Shown here: positions 17,615 through 25,854 of the stretch, in pieces
How positions within the stretch are numbered: the stretch's first letter is position 1
Layout of the letters: every line of letters begins with the position of its first letter
Source: Actinoplanes sp. TBRC 11911
GTDB lineage: Bacteria; Actinomycetota; Actinomycetes; Mycobacteriales; Micromonosporaceae
Direction: 5' to 3'
Length of the DNA: 64,000 nucleotides
NCBI RefSeq assembly: GCF_012933445.1
Contig: NZ_JABBNC010000037.1
Location: 1 to 64,000 of the forward strand
The notes under the pieces: generated by a model
Told to the model about the DNA's origin: nothing
The model's input: the letters and a program-made list of their open reading frames with translations, nothing else
Databases searched by the model: none
Made by a program: the position numbers and the translations under genes

Positions 17615-18498
17615 CCGAGCAGCCGCCGGTCGAGGTCCACTTCCCGGACTTCGCCGATCACGTGCAGGGCCTCGCGGCCCGTGAGGTCGAGTTCTTCCTC
17701 GCCTCGAACGCGACGCTGCGCGAGCATCTCAACGAGACGCCCTACGGTCATCAGCTCACCTGGCTCGACTTCACCGACACCACCGGGCAGAGCTGGTCGA
17801 GCCGGGAATTCCTGAACCTCTTCAACGTGATCAACGGCATCGCGTTCGGCGACCGTGGCATCCCGATGCCGCAGTGGGTGATGGTCGACCTCATCCTGAT
17901 GCCGAGCGCGGCGGTGATCGCGAGCCTGCCGCAGGACGAGTTCGCGGCGATGGTGGAACGCTCGACGTTCCGGTTCGACATCGACGTGAAGCAGCACCTG
18001 CGCGCGGTGCAGGAGACCATGCGCACCTCCGGGTACACCGGGCCGGTGCCGATCGGCGGATACTGCGCCGCGCCCAGCGCCGCCCCCGGCACGTGGGTCG
18101 GCTGGTCGCTGTGGTCGCTGATGCCCGCTGTCGGTCTCGGCCAGGCGGCCAAGGCGCTGGCACTGTCCGCCTATCGCGCGCGCAAGCTCGACGGCGTCAC
18201 CCAGTACGACAACAGCGCGCTCAAGGTGCACACCCGGTTCGGCGCGTTGAAGATCCTGGTCGCGACCGTGCCGTTCCACACCTCGCCCGGCTCGTTCGTC
18301 TACGAGAGCGACTTCACCGGCGTCCGGCACGCCGCGCGGACACCGAGCTTCCTGCTCGACCCGTTCGACTACCAGCGGCAGAGCGCCATGCAGAAGGCCG
18401 TCGAGGCGGGCGAGAGCGACTTCTACGTGCTCGCGCCCGGCCACCTGCTGGACGGCGGCAAGACGTACGTGCCCATCCTCGAAATCCCCAAGGATTAG
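17611..18498 (+). CDS. Unrecognised protein embedded in the arginine operon (orfX)
   Basis: A 295-aa protein from GTG 17611, translationally coupled to argR and ending 4 nt before argG. I do not recognise its family. It is globular, with no signal peptide and no clear transmembrane helix. Tryptophan- and glycine-rich central blocks (GPVPIGGYCAAPSAAPGTWV, GWSLWSLMPAVGLGQAAKAL) precede a beta-rich half (TRFGALKILVATVPFHTSPG, then SFVYESDFTGV). The end YVPILEIPKD abuts argG's ribosome site. Position suggests a role tied to citrulline or argininosuccinate metabolism or ArgG assembly, but no reaction can be assigned. Confidence 0.8.
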   Translation: MTEQPPVEVHFPDFADHVQGLAAREVEFFLASNATLREHLNETPYGHQLTWLDFTDTTGQSWSSREFLNLFNVINGIAFGDRGIPMPQWVMVDLILMPSAAVIASLPQDEFAAMVERSTFRFDIDVKQHLRAVQETMRTSGYTGPVPIGGYCAAPSAAPGTWVGWSLWSLMPAVGLGQAAKALALSAYRARKLDGVTQYDNSALKVHTRFGALKILVATVPFHTSPGSFVYESDFTGVRHAARTPSFLLDPFDYQRQSAMQKAVEAGESDFYVLAPGHLLDGGKTYVPILEIPKD

Positions 18499-18502
18499 AA
18501 GA

Positions 18503-19720
18503 ATGACCAATCGCAAGATCGTTCTCGCCTTCTCCGGCGGCCTGGACACCTCGTACGCGCTGGTCTCCCTGCGGGAGCAGGGCTGGGAGGTGCTCACCGC
18601 GAACATCGACACCGGCGGCCTGCACAGCGGCGAAGGCGAGTCCGTCAAGGCGCGCGCCGAGGAGCTCGGCTCGGCCGGGCACTTCATCGTGGACGCGCGG
18701 GCCGAGCTCTACTCCCGCGTCATCACGTACGGGATCAAGGCGAACTACCTGCGCAACGGCGGGTACCCGTCGTGCGTCGGCGCGGAACGCATGATCCAGG
18801 CCGAGAAGGTGGTGCAGGTCGCGCTGGAGAACGGCGCCGACGCGGTGGGCCACGGCTCGACCGGCGCGGGGGCCGACCACGTGCGCTACGACGCGGTGAT
18901 CCGGGCGCTCGCGCCGAAGCTCGAGATCGTCACGCCGATCCGGGACGAGCGGCTCACCCGGGAGGAGGAGTCCGAGTTCCTGCGGGGGCACGGTTTCGAG
19001 GTGAGCGCCAAGACGACCACGTACTCGATCAACGAGGGCCTCATCGGGACGACCATCGGCGGCGGGGAGACGTACGGCTCCTGGGATTATCTGCCGGAGA
19101 GCGCGTGGACGTACACGGAGTCGATCGACGAGGCGCCCGCCGAGGGTGTCGAGCTGGTGCTGTCGTTCGACAGGGGCGAGGTGGTGGCGGCGACGGCCGA
19201 CGGCGTCGCGCTGGCGAACAGCCCGAACTACGCGATCCTCAAGGCGCTCAACGAGCTGGGCGGCGCGCACGGCGTCGGGCGGGGCATCCACATGGGATCG
19301 ACGATGGTCGGCAACCTCGCCCGGGTCGGTTTCGAGGCGCCCGGCATGCTGATCCTCATCGCCGCGCACCGCGAGCTGGAGCGGCTGGTGCTGAGCAACC
19401 GGCAGCAGGCGACCAAGGCGACGCTCGGCACGACGTACGGGGATCTGCTGCACGAGGCGGTCTACTACGACCCGATCCTGGACGACTTCCGCGCGTTCCT
19501 CGACTCCAGCCAGGGCCGGGTGACCGGCGACGTGCGCGTCCGGCTGCACAAGGGCAACATCGTGCTGCTCGGCAGCCGCAGCCCGCACAGCCTGCTGGAC
19601 GCGGCCGCCCGCGAGGGTGTCGTCTACGGGTACGGCTCGTCGCTGTGGACCGGCGAGGAGGCCCGGGCGTTCGCGCACATGTACGCGATGCCCGGTGCCA
19701 TCGCTCAGGTCGCGGGTTGA
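18503..19720 (+). CDS. argG: Argininosuccinate synthase, atypical sequence class
   Basis: A 405-aa protein. The PP-loop is VLAFSGGLDTSYALVSL. Diagnostic loops differ from the common actinomycete enzyme: HGSTGAGADHVRYD stands where the common form has a HGCTGKGNDQVRF-like motif, and SINEGLIGTTIGGGE stands where the usual form has a SIDxNxWGR-like motif. From memory this matches the divergent ArgG branch seen in Bacteroidetes and some other phyla. It joins citrulline and aspartate using ATP. The paired upstream orfX and the divergent class together suggest replacement by transfer. Codon use looks native. Confidence 0.9.
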   Translation: MTNRKIVLAFSGGLDTSYALVSLREQGWEVLTANIDTGGLHSGEGESVKARAEELGSAGHFIVDARAELYSRVITYGIKANYLRNGGYPSCVGAERMIQAEKVVQVALENGADAVGHGSTGAGADHVRYDAVIRALAPKLEIVTPIRDERLTREEESEFLRGHGFEVSAKTTTYSINEGLIGTTIGGGETYGSWDYLPESAWTYTESIDEAPAEGVELVLSFDRGEVVAATADGVALANSPNYAILKALNELGGAHGVGRGIHMGSTMVGNLARVGFEAPGMLILIAAHRELERLVLSNRQQATKATLGTTYGDLLHEAVYYDPILDDFRAFLDSSQGRVTGDVRVRLHKGNIVLLGSRSPHSLLDAAAREGVVYGYGSSLWTGEEARAFAHMYAMPGAIAQVAG

Positions 19721-19756
19721 GCCGTCGGTCCGATGGTGGGCGGGGCAGTGCGGCGG

Positions 19757-20830
19757 TCAGGCCAGCCAGCGGGTGAGGATGTCCAGGCACTCCCGGATGT
19801 CGCTGGTGGGGCAGAACTCGTTGTCGGTGTGCGCGAGGTTGGGGTCGCCCGGCCCGAAGTTGACGGCCGGGATGCCCAGCGCGGCGAACCGGGACACGTC
19901 GGTCCAGCCCAGCTTGGCCACCGGCTCGCGGCCGACCGCGTCGGCGAACGCGCGGGCGGCCGGGTGGTCCAGGCCGGGCCGCGCGCCCGGGGCCGAGTCG
20001 GCGACGGTGAGCTCGTAACCGGCGAAGACCTCCCGCAGATGCTGCTCGGCCGCGGCCGGGTCGCGGTCGGGGGCGAAGCGGTAGTTGACCGAGATCGTGC
20101 AGCGGTCCGGGATGACGTTGCCGGCGATGCCGCCCTCGATGCGCACCGCGTTGAGGCCCTCGTGGTAGCGCAGGCCGTCGACCGCGGGCTCGCGCGGCTC
20201 GTAGCGCCGGAGCCGGTCGAGCACCTCACCGGCCGCGTGGATCGCGTTCACCCCGAGCCAGGAGCGGGCCGCGTGCGAGGCCCGGCCGGGCACGGTGATC
20301 TCGACCCGCATCGTGCCCTGGCAGCCGCCCTCGATCCCCGCGTTCGACGGCTCGCCGAGGATCGCGAAGTCGCCGGCCAGCCAGTCCGGGTGCTCGCGGA
20401 CCAGCCGGCCGAGACCGTTGAGCCGCGCCGCGACCTCCTCATGGTCGTAGAAGACGTAGGTCACGTCGTAACGCGGGCTCGCCAGCAGCGCCGCCGCCTT
20501 GAGAAACACCGCGTCACCGGCCTTCATGTCGGCGGTGCCGCGCCCGTGGATCGTCTCGTCGTCGCCGCTGCCGGTCATCGTCGTCGGCAGGTTGTCCTTG
20601 ATCGGGACGGTGTCGAGGTGCCCGGCCAGCACCACGCGGGTCGGCCGGCCGAGGTTGGTGCGGGCCACGATCGCGTCGCCGTCGCGCCGGACCTCCAGAT
20701 GCGGGTACGCCTTGAGCGCCACCTCAACCGCATCGGCGATCTCCTTCTCCGCGCCGCTGACCGAGTTGATGTCGCACAGCGCGCGGGTGAGGGTGACGAC
20801 GTCGTTGCTGAGATCGATCGTGGGAGTCAT
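19757..20830 (-). CDS. dapE: Succinyl-diaminopimelate desuccinylase
   Basis: A 357-aa M20-family metallohydrolase. It has metal ligands in VVLAGHLDTVP and GRGTADMKAGDAVFLKA, the catalytic Glu pair in YDHEEVAA, GEPSNAGIEGGCQGTMRVEI, and the distal His in NLAHTDNEFCP. The closeness to the actinobacterial DapE form (start MTPTIDLSNDVVTLTRALCD) supports lysine/DAP synthesis. An ArgE-like acetylornithine deacetylase is the alternative, but ArgJ makes it unnecessary. It converges on argG and is divergent from argH. Confidence 0.85.
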   Translation of the reverse strand: MTPTIDLSNDVVTLTRALCDINSVSGAEKEIADAVEVALKAYPHLEVRRDGDAIVARTNLGRPTRVVLAGHLDTVPIKDNLPTTMTGSGDDETIHGRGTADMKAGDAVFLKAAALLASPRYDVTYVFYDHEEVAARLNGLGRLVREHPDWLAGDFAILGEPSNAGIEGGCQGTMRVEITVPGRASHAARSWLGVNAIHAAGEVLDRLRRYEPREPAVDGLRYHEGLNAVRIEGGIAGNVIPDRCTISVNYRFAPDRDPAAAEQHLREVFAGYELTVADSAPGARPGLDHPAARAFADAVGREPVAKLGWTDVSRFAALGIPAVNFGPGDPNLAHTDNEFCPTSDIRECLDILTRWLA

Positions 20831-20888
20831 TCCCGCGACTTTAGTTCCCGTCCGGACCGCTAGGGTTCCGGCGGTGGAAGGAGACAGC

Positions 20889-22319
20889 GTGTCGGACAGC
20901 GATGGTGCTACGCGACTGTGGGGTGCCCGGTTCTCCGGCGGCCCGGCGGACGCGCTCGCGCGCCTCAGCGTGAGCGTGCAGTTCGACTGGCGCCTCGCGC
21001 CCTACGATCTGCTCGCCTCGCGGGCGCACGCCCGGGTGCTGTCGAGGGCCGGGCTGCTCGACCCGGCCGAGCTGGGCCAGATCCTGGCCGCGCTCGACGA
21101 CCTCGAGCAGGCGTGCGCCACCGGCGAGTTCCGGCCCACGGTCGACGACGAGGACGTGCACACCGCGCTCGAACGCGGGCTGCTGGAACGGCTCGGATCG
21201 CTGGGCGGCAAGCTGCGCGCCGGGCGTTCACGCAACGACCAGGTGGCCACCGATCTGCGGCTCTACCTGCGCGATCACGCGCGCGGGCTGGCGGTGTCGG
21301 TGGTCGAGCTGGCCGACGCGCTGACCGAGCAGGCGTCCCGCAACATCGACACCCCGGCGCCGGGCATGACGCACGTGCAGCACGCTCAGCCGGTCACGTT
21401 CGGGCATTGGCTGCTCGCGCACGTTCAGCCGCTGCTGCGTGATCTCGACCGGTTGCGGGACTGGGACGGGCGTACGGCGATCTCGCCCTTGGGGTCGGGT
21501 GCGCTGGCCGGCTCGTCGTTGCCGCTCGACCCGGCCGCGGTGGCCAAGGAGCTGGGGTTCACCGCGCCCGCGCCGAACTCGATGGACGCGGTGGCCGACC
21601 GCGACTTCGTGGCCGAGTTCCTGTTCGTGACCGCGCTGATCGGGGTGCACCTCTCCCGGCTCGGCGAGGAGGTGGTGCTGTGGACGTCGACCGAGTTCGG
21701 CTGGGTGGAGCTCGACGACGCCTTCGCCACCGGGTCGTCGATCATGCCGCAGAAGAAGAACGCGGACATCGCCGAGCTGGCCCGCGGCAAGAGTGGCCGG
21801 CTCATCGGCGGCCTGATCGCGGTGCTGACCATGCTCAAGGGCCTGCCGCTGACCTACGACCGGGACATGCAGGAGGACAAGGAGCCGGCGTTCGACGCGA
21901 TCGAGACGCTGTCGCTGCTGCTGCCGGCGCTGGCCGGCATGATCTCCACGATGACCGTACGCGTCGACCGCCTCGCCGCGGCCGCACCGGTGGGCTTCTC
22001 GCTGGCCACCGAGGTCGCCGACTGGCTGGTGCGCAAGGGCGTCCCGTTCCGCGACGCCCACGAGATCACCGGCAAGCTGGTGGCGCTGTGCTCGGTGCGC
22101 GAGTGCGAGCTGGAGGACCTCACCGACGACGACCTGAAGACGGTCAGCGAGCACCTCGACCCGTCGGTGCGCGAGGTGATGTCGGTGGAGTCGGCGCTGG
22201 CCGCCCGCACCACGCCGGGCTCGACCGGCCCGGGTCCGGTGGCCGAGCAGCTCGCCCAGGTGCAGCACCGGCTCGACACGTGGCGGCAGTGGGCCGTCGA
22301 AAAAGTCGTGCCACGCTGA
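20889..22319 (+). CDS. argH: Argininosuccinate lyase
   Basis: A 476-aa protein. I chose GTG 20889 because GAAGGAGA ends 5 nt before it; an in-frame GTG lies at 20874. It has KLRAGRSRNDQVATDLRLYL, THVQHAQPVTFGHWLLAHVQ and the superfamily signature GSSIMPQKKNADIAELARGK. It cleaves argininosuccinate to arginine and fumarate. It is separated from argG by dapE on the other strand, so it needs its own promoter in the 58-bp dapE-argH gap. Confidence 0.95.
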   Translation: MSDSDGATRLWGARFSGGPADALARLSVSVQFDWRLAPYDLLASRAHARVLSRAGLLDPAELGQILAALDDLEQACATGEFRPTVDDEDVHTALERGLLERLGSLGGKLRAGRSRNDQVATDLRLYLRDHARGLAVSVVELADALTEQASRNIDTPAPGMTHVQHAQPVTFGHWLLAHVQPLLRDLDRLRDWDGRTAISPLGSGALAGSSLPLDPAAVAKELGFTAPAPNSMDAVADRDFVAEFLFVTALIGVHLSRLGEEVVLWTSTEFGWVELDDAFATGSSIMPQKKNADIAELARGKSGRLIGGLIAVLTMLKGLPLTYDRDMQEDKEPAFDAIETLSLLLPALAGMISTMTVRVDRLAAAAPVGFSLATEVADWLVRKGVPFRDAHEITGKLVALCSVRECELEDLTDDDLKTVSEHLDPSVREVMSVESALAARTTPGSTGPGPVAEQLAQVQHRLDTWRQWAVEKVVPR

Positions 22320-22668
22320 GAGCCTGCGGGGAGTTGTGACGGTGTGCGTTTGCCGAGCTCCCGCGTGGGAAGTTTCGCCGCTGGGCCGACCCCGAAACGA
22401 ATGCTCGTTCGCGGAGCCGACCCTCGGCGGCAGCCGCTACCTGCGAGCGGACGGCGGCCGGCGCAGTGCCGCCTGTGCCCGAATGGGGAATCAATCCTCT
22501 GGCTGCCCGCGCCACGGGCTAGACCTAACCGTGGTGGTCGGCGGTGAGTGCCCTCGTCGCGGCCTGGCCGGTGGCGCGGTAGCGAGAGAGCTGAGGCCCT
22601 GTGGTGATCCACTCGCGGCCGGGCGGTCCCGCTATGTGGACACCGCGGCCACATCATGGATTTTTGGC

Positions 22669-22715
22669 AACCTTGGAGAGTTACGCCCACATACGAGCCA
22701 TAACTTTCCAAGGTT
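22669..22715. other. Conserved hairpin in repeat copy A
   Basis: AACCTTGGAGAGTT pairs with AACTTTCCAAGGTT (one G-T wobble) across a 19-nt loop. The loop is nearly identical in copy B (CGCCCACATACGAGCCAT). Confidence 0.75.
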
Positions 22716-22999
22716 CACATTCGGCCGGAAAAACCTGCCGGACGAAAGCCTCATTGCGTGACGAAGGTACTCTCTACAATGGACGCGGGTCCCACATCGT
22801 GGACGGTGGATCCGTGATGCGGACGCGGGTCTCAGCAGGCGGACGCTCGTCTCACGGAATGGAAGCCCGCGCGGCCGCGCGCCGGGCCCAGCCGTCCAGC
22901 GGCCCAGCCGACCTGGCGAGTATCGGGAAATGTCGGATATGCGGGCGGGGGGCGGCGGGCTGGCGGACGGACGGACGGCGATCAGATCGCTGATCAGCT

Positions 23000-23107
23000 A
23001 CGGCCATTGAGTCGTCGACGGCCATTGACTCGTCCACGGCCATTGACTCGTCCTCGGCCATTGACTCGTCCACGGCCACTGACTCGTCCACGGCCACTGA
23101 CTCGGCT
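23000..23107. repeat. 18-bp tandem array, six units
   Basis: Six head-to-tail units close to ACGGCCATTGACTCGTCC. Copy B has only two units (63899-63934), so the array length varies. There are no unique spacers, so it is not a CRISPR. The 18-bp period keeps all frames open, which creates spurious ORFs of PRPLT or VDESMA repeats. Confidence 0.85.
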
Positions 23108-23121
23108 TAGGACTTACTCGG

Positions 23122-24189
23122 CTAGTCGTCGCGGAAGGCGATCTCGTGGGGCGCATCAGGGGCCAGGAACGCGAGCAACTGGGCGCCCTCGGCCGATATC
23201 TCGGCGCGCTCGCGCGCGGTGAGGCGCCGGAACGGGCGTACGGTCAAACGGCCTTTCGTCTCTTTCCATGTCGCCGCGACGAAACCGTCGACCAGCAGCG
23301 ACCGCGGCATCTCCATGTTTCCGCCGCCCCACCCCTGGCTGGTGTAGTCGACGTCGCCGAGCACCCGGCGGCGGTCGTCGTGCGAGAGCAGCAGGTTGTC
23401 GAAGTCGTAGAGGAATCGCACCGGCGCCGGCGTTTCCGGGTCGGGGCGCGGCGCGTCCGGCAGGTCGAAATACCCGCCGGGCAGCGCCACCAACGACGGT
23501 CGCAGCCGCTCGAACACCTCGGCGAGCCGGGTCAGCCCGGACCACTGCTGGCAGTCCAGCACGGTCGCCGGTCCGAAAGCCGACAGATAACTCAATACCA
23601 GCCGATCTACCGGCGCATCGATCAGCGGCGCGGGGAAGACGTGGTGCGCCGCCTTTCCCCTGCGTCCCCAGAGACCGCGCGGCGGGGACTGCGCCAGCGG
23701 CAGCCACGCCCGGGCCGCGTTGCCCAGGGCCAGCGGGTCGCGTCCCGGCCAGCGCACGGCCAGTTCGCGGCCCAGCTCGGTGAAGGTCATCGGCCGTTCC
23801 GCGAGCGCCTTGCGGGCCAGCGCCGCCAGTTCGTCCCGGTCGACGTCGCGCAGGTCGCGGCCGAACGCGCCCATCGTGCCGCGGTGGATGACCGGGTCGA
23901 CCAGCGGCCGCAACCATCGGGCGTCGTCGGCGGCGACGAGGTGGATGGTCCCGCGCATCAGCGCCATCCGCACCAGCAACCCGTCGGCGAGCAGGTCGGA
24001 GGTGGCCGCCGGCGAGTAACCGGCCAGGCGCGTCCATAAACCGACGTACCAGGTCTGCGCGGTCTGCGCCTGCAGCCCGCCCACCCGGCTCAGCGCCTCC
24101 GGGACGGAGATGTCGGCGCGCCGCAGCAGCAACTGCCGCGCGAGCGTCGCCCGATTGAGGGCACGAAGGGCTCGAAGTCCGGTTGTCAT
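23122..24189 (-). CDS. Winged-helix DNA-binding-domain protein (HTH_42/AlkX-like)
   Basis: A 355-aa protein if started at ATG 24189; an upstream GTG would add three residues. It has RALNRATLARQLLLRRA, VGGLQAQTAQTWYVGLWTRL, RMALMRGTIHLVAADDARWL, LYDFDNLLLSHDDRRRV and LVDGFVAATWKETKGRLTVR, matching the HTH_42 family. Some members (AlkX- and YcaQ-like) are DNA glycosylases for crosslinks or bulky alkyl adducts. The catalytic QxQ-type segment reads GLQAQT, so glycosylase activity is plausible. Confidence 0.8.
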   Translation of the reverse strand: MTTGLRALRALNRATLARQLLLRRADISVPEALSRVGGLQAQTAQTWYVGLWTRLAGYSPAATSDLLADGLLVRMALMRGTIHLVAADDARWLRPLVDPVIHRGTMGAFGRDLRDVDRDELAALARKALAERPMTFTELGRELAVRWPGRDPLALGNAARAWLPLAQSPPRGLWGRRGKAAHHVFPAPLIDAPVDRLVLSYLSAFGPATVLDCQQWSGLTRLAEVFERLRPSLVALPGGYFDLPDAPRPDPETPAPVRFLYDFDNLLLSHDDRRRVLGDVDYTSQGWGGGNMEMPRSLLVDGFVAATWKETKGRLTVRPFRRLTARERAEISAEGAQLLAFLAPDAPHEIAFRDD

Positions 24190-24649
24190 ACGAACCACGC
24201 TATCGACGATTGCGGTCAGGAATCGACCGCAATCAAACGCACGGAAATGGGCGAAATTTCCGGAGAAGGCGGCCGATGGGGGAAAGTCAACTTTTGCAAT
24301 TGGTAAGAGGTTGATCTCGGGCGGATTTCGCCTGGTCTATTCAGAAGATCCGGTGTAGTTGCCTCGGCTGATCGGCTAGCGCCGGTTGCGATGAGTGTCC
24401 CAGACGTTACGGTGAGAAGACGTCGTGGCGAACCCTGAACTTGGCACAGATGCACTCTGACTTGCGCGAACACTTGCTAGAACTCTCATCCACTCGGCCG
24501 CCGGGCCGAATTTTTCATGCCACCGACCAAGCCGGCGGGCCGTCGGTCACGAATTGACTCGTGGCGATACAGAGGAAGTACTCCCAGGGTGCCGGACGGG
24601 CCGTCGGAAGGTCCGGACGGGGCAGGCGTCCAGCGGTGAGGTGGTGTGC
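24190..24649. other. Intergenic region, nothing recognised
   Basis: A divergent 460-bp gap between the winged-helix gene and the response-regulator gene. It is locally AT-richer (around 24240-24360), consistent with promoters. I see no gene, hairpin or clear dyad in it. Confidence 0.5.
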
Positions 24650-25255
24650 ATGATCCGGGTTCTGACGGTCCGCGACGAGGGATACTTCGGCGTCCCGGTG
24701 CGATCGCTGCTGGAATCGCATCCGGACATGAATTACGTCGCCACCCTGACCTTCGACGAGGATCTCGTGCAATCCGCCGCGGTGCTGTGGCCGGACGTGA
24801 TCGTCATCGACACCGAATACATGGTCAGCCAGGTGCTCCCGTTCGCCGAGGAACTGCACGCCGCGATCGGCTCCTGCGCCATGCTGATGCTCTGCGACCC
24901 GGCCAAGCGCGGCATGCTCCCGCCCCGGCATCGCCGCCGCTCGCTCAACTTCCTGCTCAAGGACGCGTCCAGCGCGCTGCTGGCCGACTCGGTGCGGCGC
25001 CTCGCGGCCGGCGAGCACGTCGTCTCCCCGCGTCTGCAGGCCGCCTCGCTGAACATCGATCGCGGCCTGACCACCCGGGAGCTGGAGGTGCTGGGTCTCG
25101 CGGCGCAGGGCGACTCGGTGAAGGAGATCGCGGGCCGGCTCTATCTGTCCGGCGGCACGGTCCGCAACTACCTGTCGGCCATCATCTCGAAGACCGGCGC
25201 GCGCAACCGCCTCGACGCGATCCGCATCGCCCGCCGGGACGGCTGGCTCCGCTGA
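24650..25255 (+). CDS. LuxR-family (NarL/DesR-type) response regulator
   Basis: A 201-aa protein. I chose ATG 24650, preceded by GGTGAGG, because it starts right at the receiver domain (MIRVLTVRDEGYFG). The acidic pair is in VRDEG, the phospho-acceptor Asp in DVIVIDTEYM, and Lys in NFLLKDASS. The C-terminal LuxR HTH is LTTRELEVLGLAAQGDSVKE, IAGRLYLSGGTVRNYLSAII. There is no histidine kinase alongside. A VanZ-like membrane protein follows at 41 nt and the pair may be co-transcribed. Confidence 0.88.
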   Translation: MIRVLTVRDEGYFGVPVRSLLESHPDMNYVATLTFDEDLVQSAAVLWPDVIVIDTEYMVSQVLPFAEELHAAIGSCAMLMLCDPAKRGMLPPRHRRRSLNFLLKDASSALLADSVRRLAAGEHVVSPRLQAASLNIDRGLTTRELEVLGLAAQGDSVKEIAGRLYLSGGTVRNYLSAIISKTGARNRLDAIRIARRDGWLR

Positions 25256-25296
25256 TACCCGACGGCTCACATCATCGCGACGTAGCGTGGTCGGGG

Positions 25297-25854
25297 ATGC
25301 ACACCATTCCCGCCTTGCCCGTGCTCGTCCCGCTGGGGCTCGTCCTGATGGGCGCGTCGTGGCTCGCGCTGCGTAAACAGGGCCCGTGGCGGGTCGGCGC
25401 GGCCTGGCTCGCGGTGTGGTATGCGGTCGCCGTCCTGGGCGCCACCATGCTCCCGCTCGACCTGGACTGGGGTCCGTACGCGGGGGACCCGCAACTGTTC
25501 CGGATCATCCTGGTGCCGATCCTCGAGATGCGGCCCGACGACTTCCTGCTGAACACGATCATGACGCTGCCGCTGGCGCTGGTGCTGCGCCTGGCGTTCG
25601 GCATCAAGGACCGCGGCCGCGTGGTGCTCATCGGCTTCCTCGCCAGCCTGACCATCGAGACCACGCAGGCGCTGCTGGTCCTGGTGCTGCACGGCAACCG
25701 GTGGGCGGACGTGAACGACCTCTGCTCGAACACGTTGGGCGCGCTGCTCGGCTGGTACGCGCTGCAGCACCTGATGCGCTACGCCGCCGCGCGCAGACTC
25801 GTGGAGCGCGCCTCACCCCGGCCCGAACCGGTCGTAGATCCGGCCCACCGATAA
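25297..25854 (+). CDS. VanZ-like membrane protein
   Basis: A 185-aa protein with four to five membrane helices. The VanZ-like signature region is FRIILVPILEMRPDDFLLNT, TIETTQALLVLVLHGNRWAD and VNDLCSNTLGALLGW. VanZ proteins influence glycopeptide and lipoglycopeptide susceptibility by an unclear mechanism. The last 42 bp overlap the 3' end of the convergent glycosyltransferase gene. Confidence 0.85.
   Translation: MHTIPALPVLVPLGLVLMGASWLALRKQGPWRVGAAWLAVWYAVAVLGATMLPLDLDWGPYAGDPQLFRIILVPILEMRPDDFLLNTIMTLPLALVLRLAFGIKDRGRVVLIGFLASLTIETTQALLVLVLHGNRWADVNDLCSNTLGALLGWYALQHLMRYAAARRLVERASPRPEPVVDPAHR

Larger units (their letters stand above)
22525..23117 (+). repeat. Large dispersed intergenic repeat, copy A
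   Basis: About 593 bp, closely similar to copy B at 63436-63944. Both begin CTAACCGTGGTGG and end GGCTTAGGACTTAC, and both lie next to the 3' end of a leftward gene. In order they hold a short possibly coding frame (to the stop at 22759-22761), a hairpin (22669-22715), a block with repeated GTCTCA/GTCCCA, and an 18-bp tandem array. No transposase is present, so it is either a MITE-like element or a conserved structured RNA or regulatory unit. The 205 bp between argH and this copy show nothing recognisable. Confidence 0.8.

Noticed and set aside
22852..23105. Repeat-rich ORFs (VDESMA and PRPLTR repeats) over the tandem array
   Set aside because: They arise because 18 is divisible by 3, they occur on both strands, and copy B does not keep them.
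23000..23107. CRISPR-like array
   Set aside because: Units are 18 bp, directly abutting and without unique spacers, and no cas genes are present. It is a simple tandem repeat.
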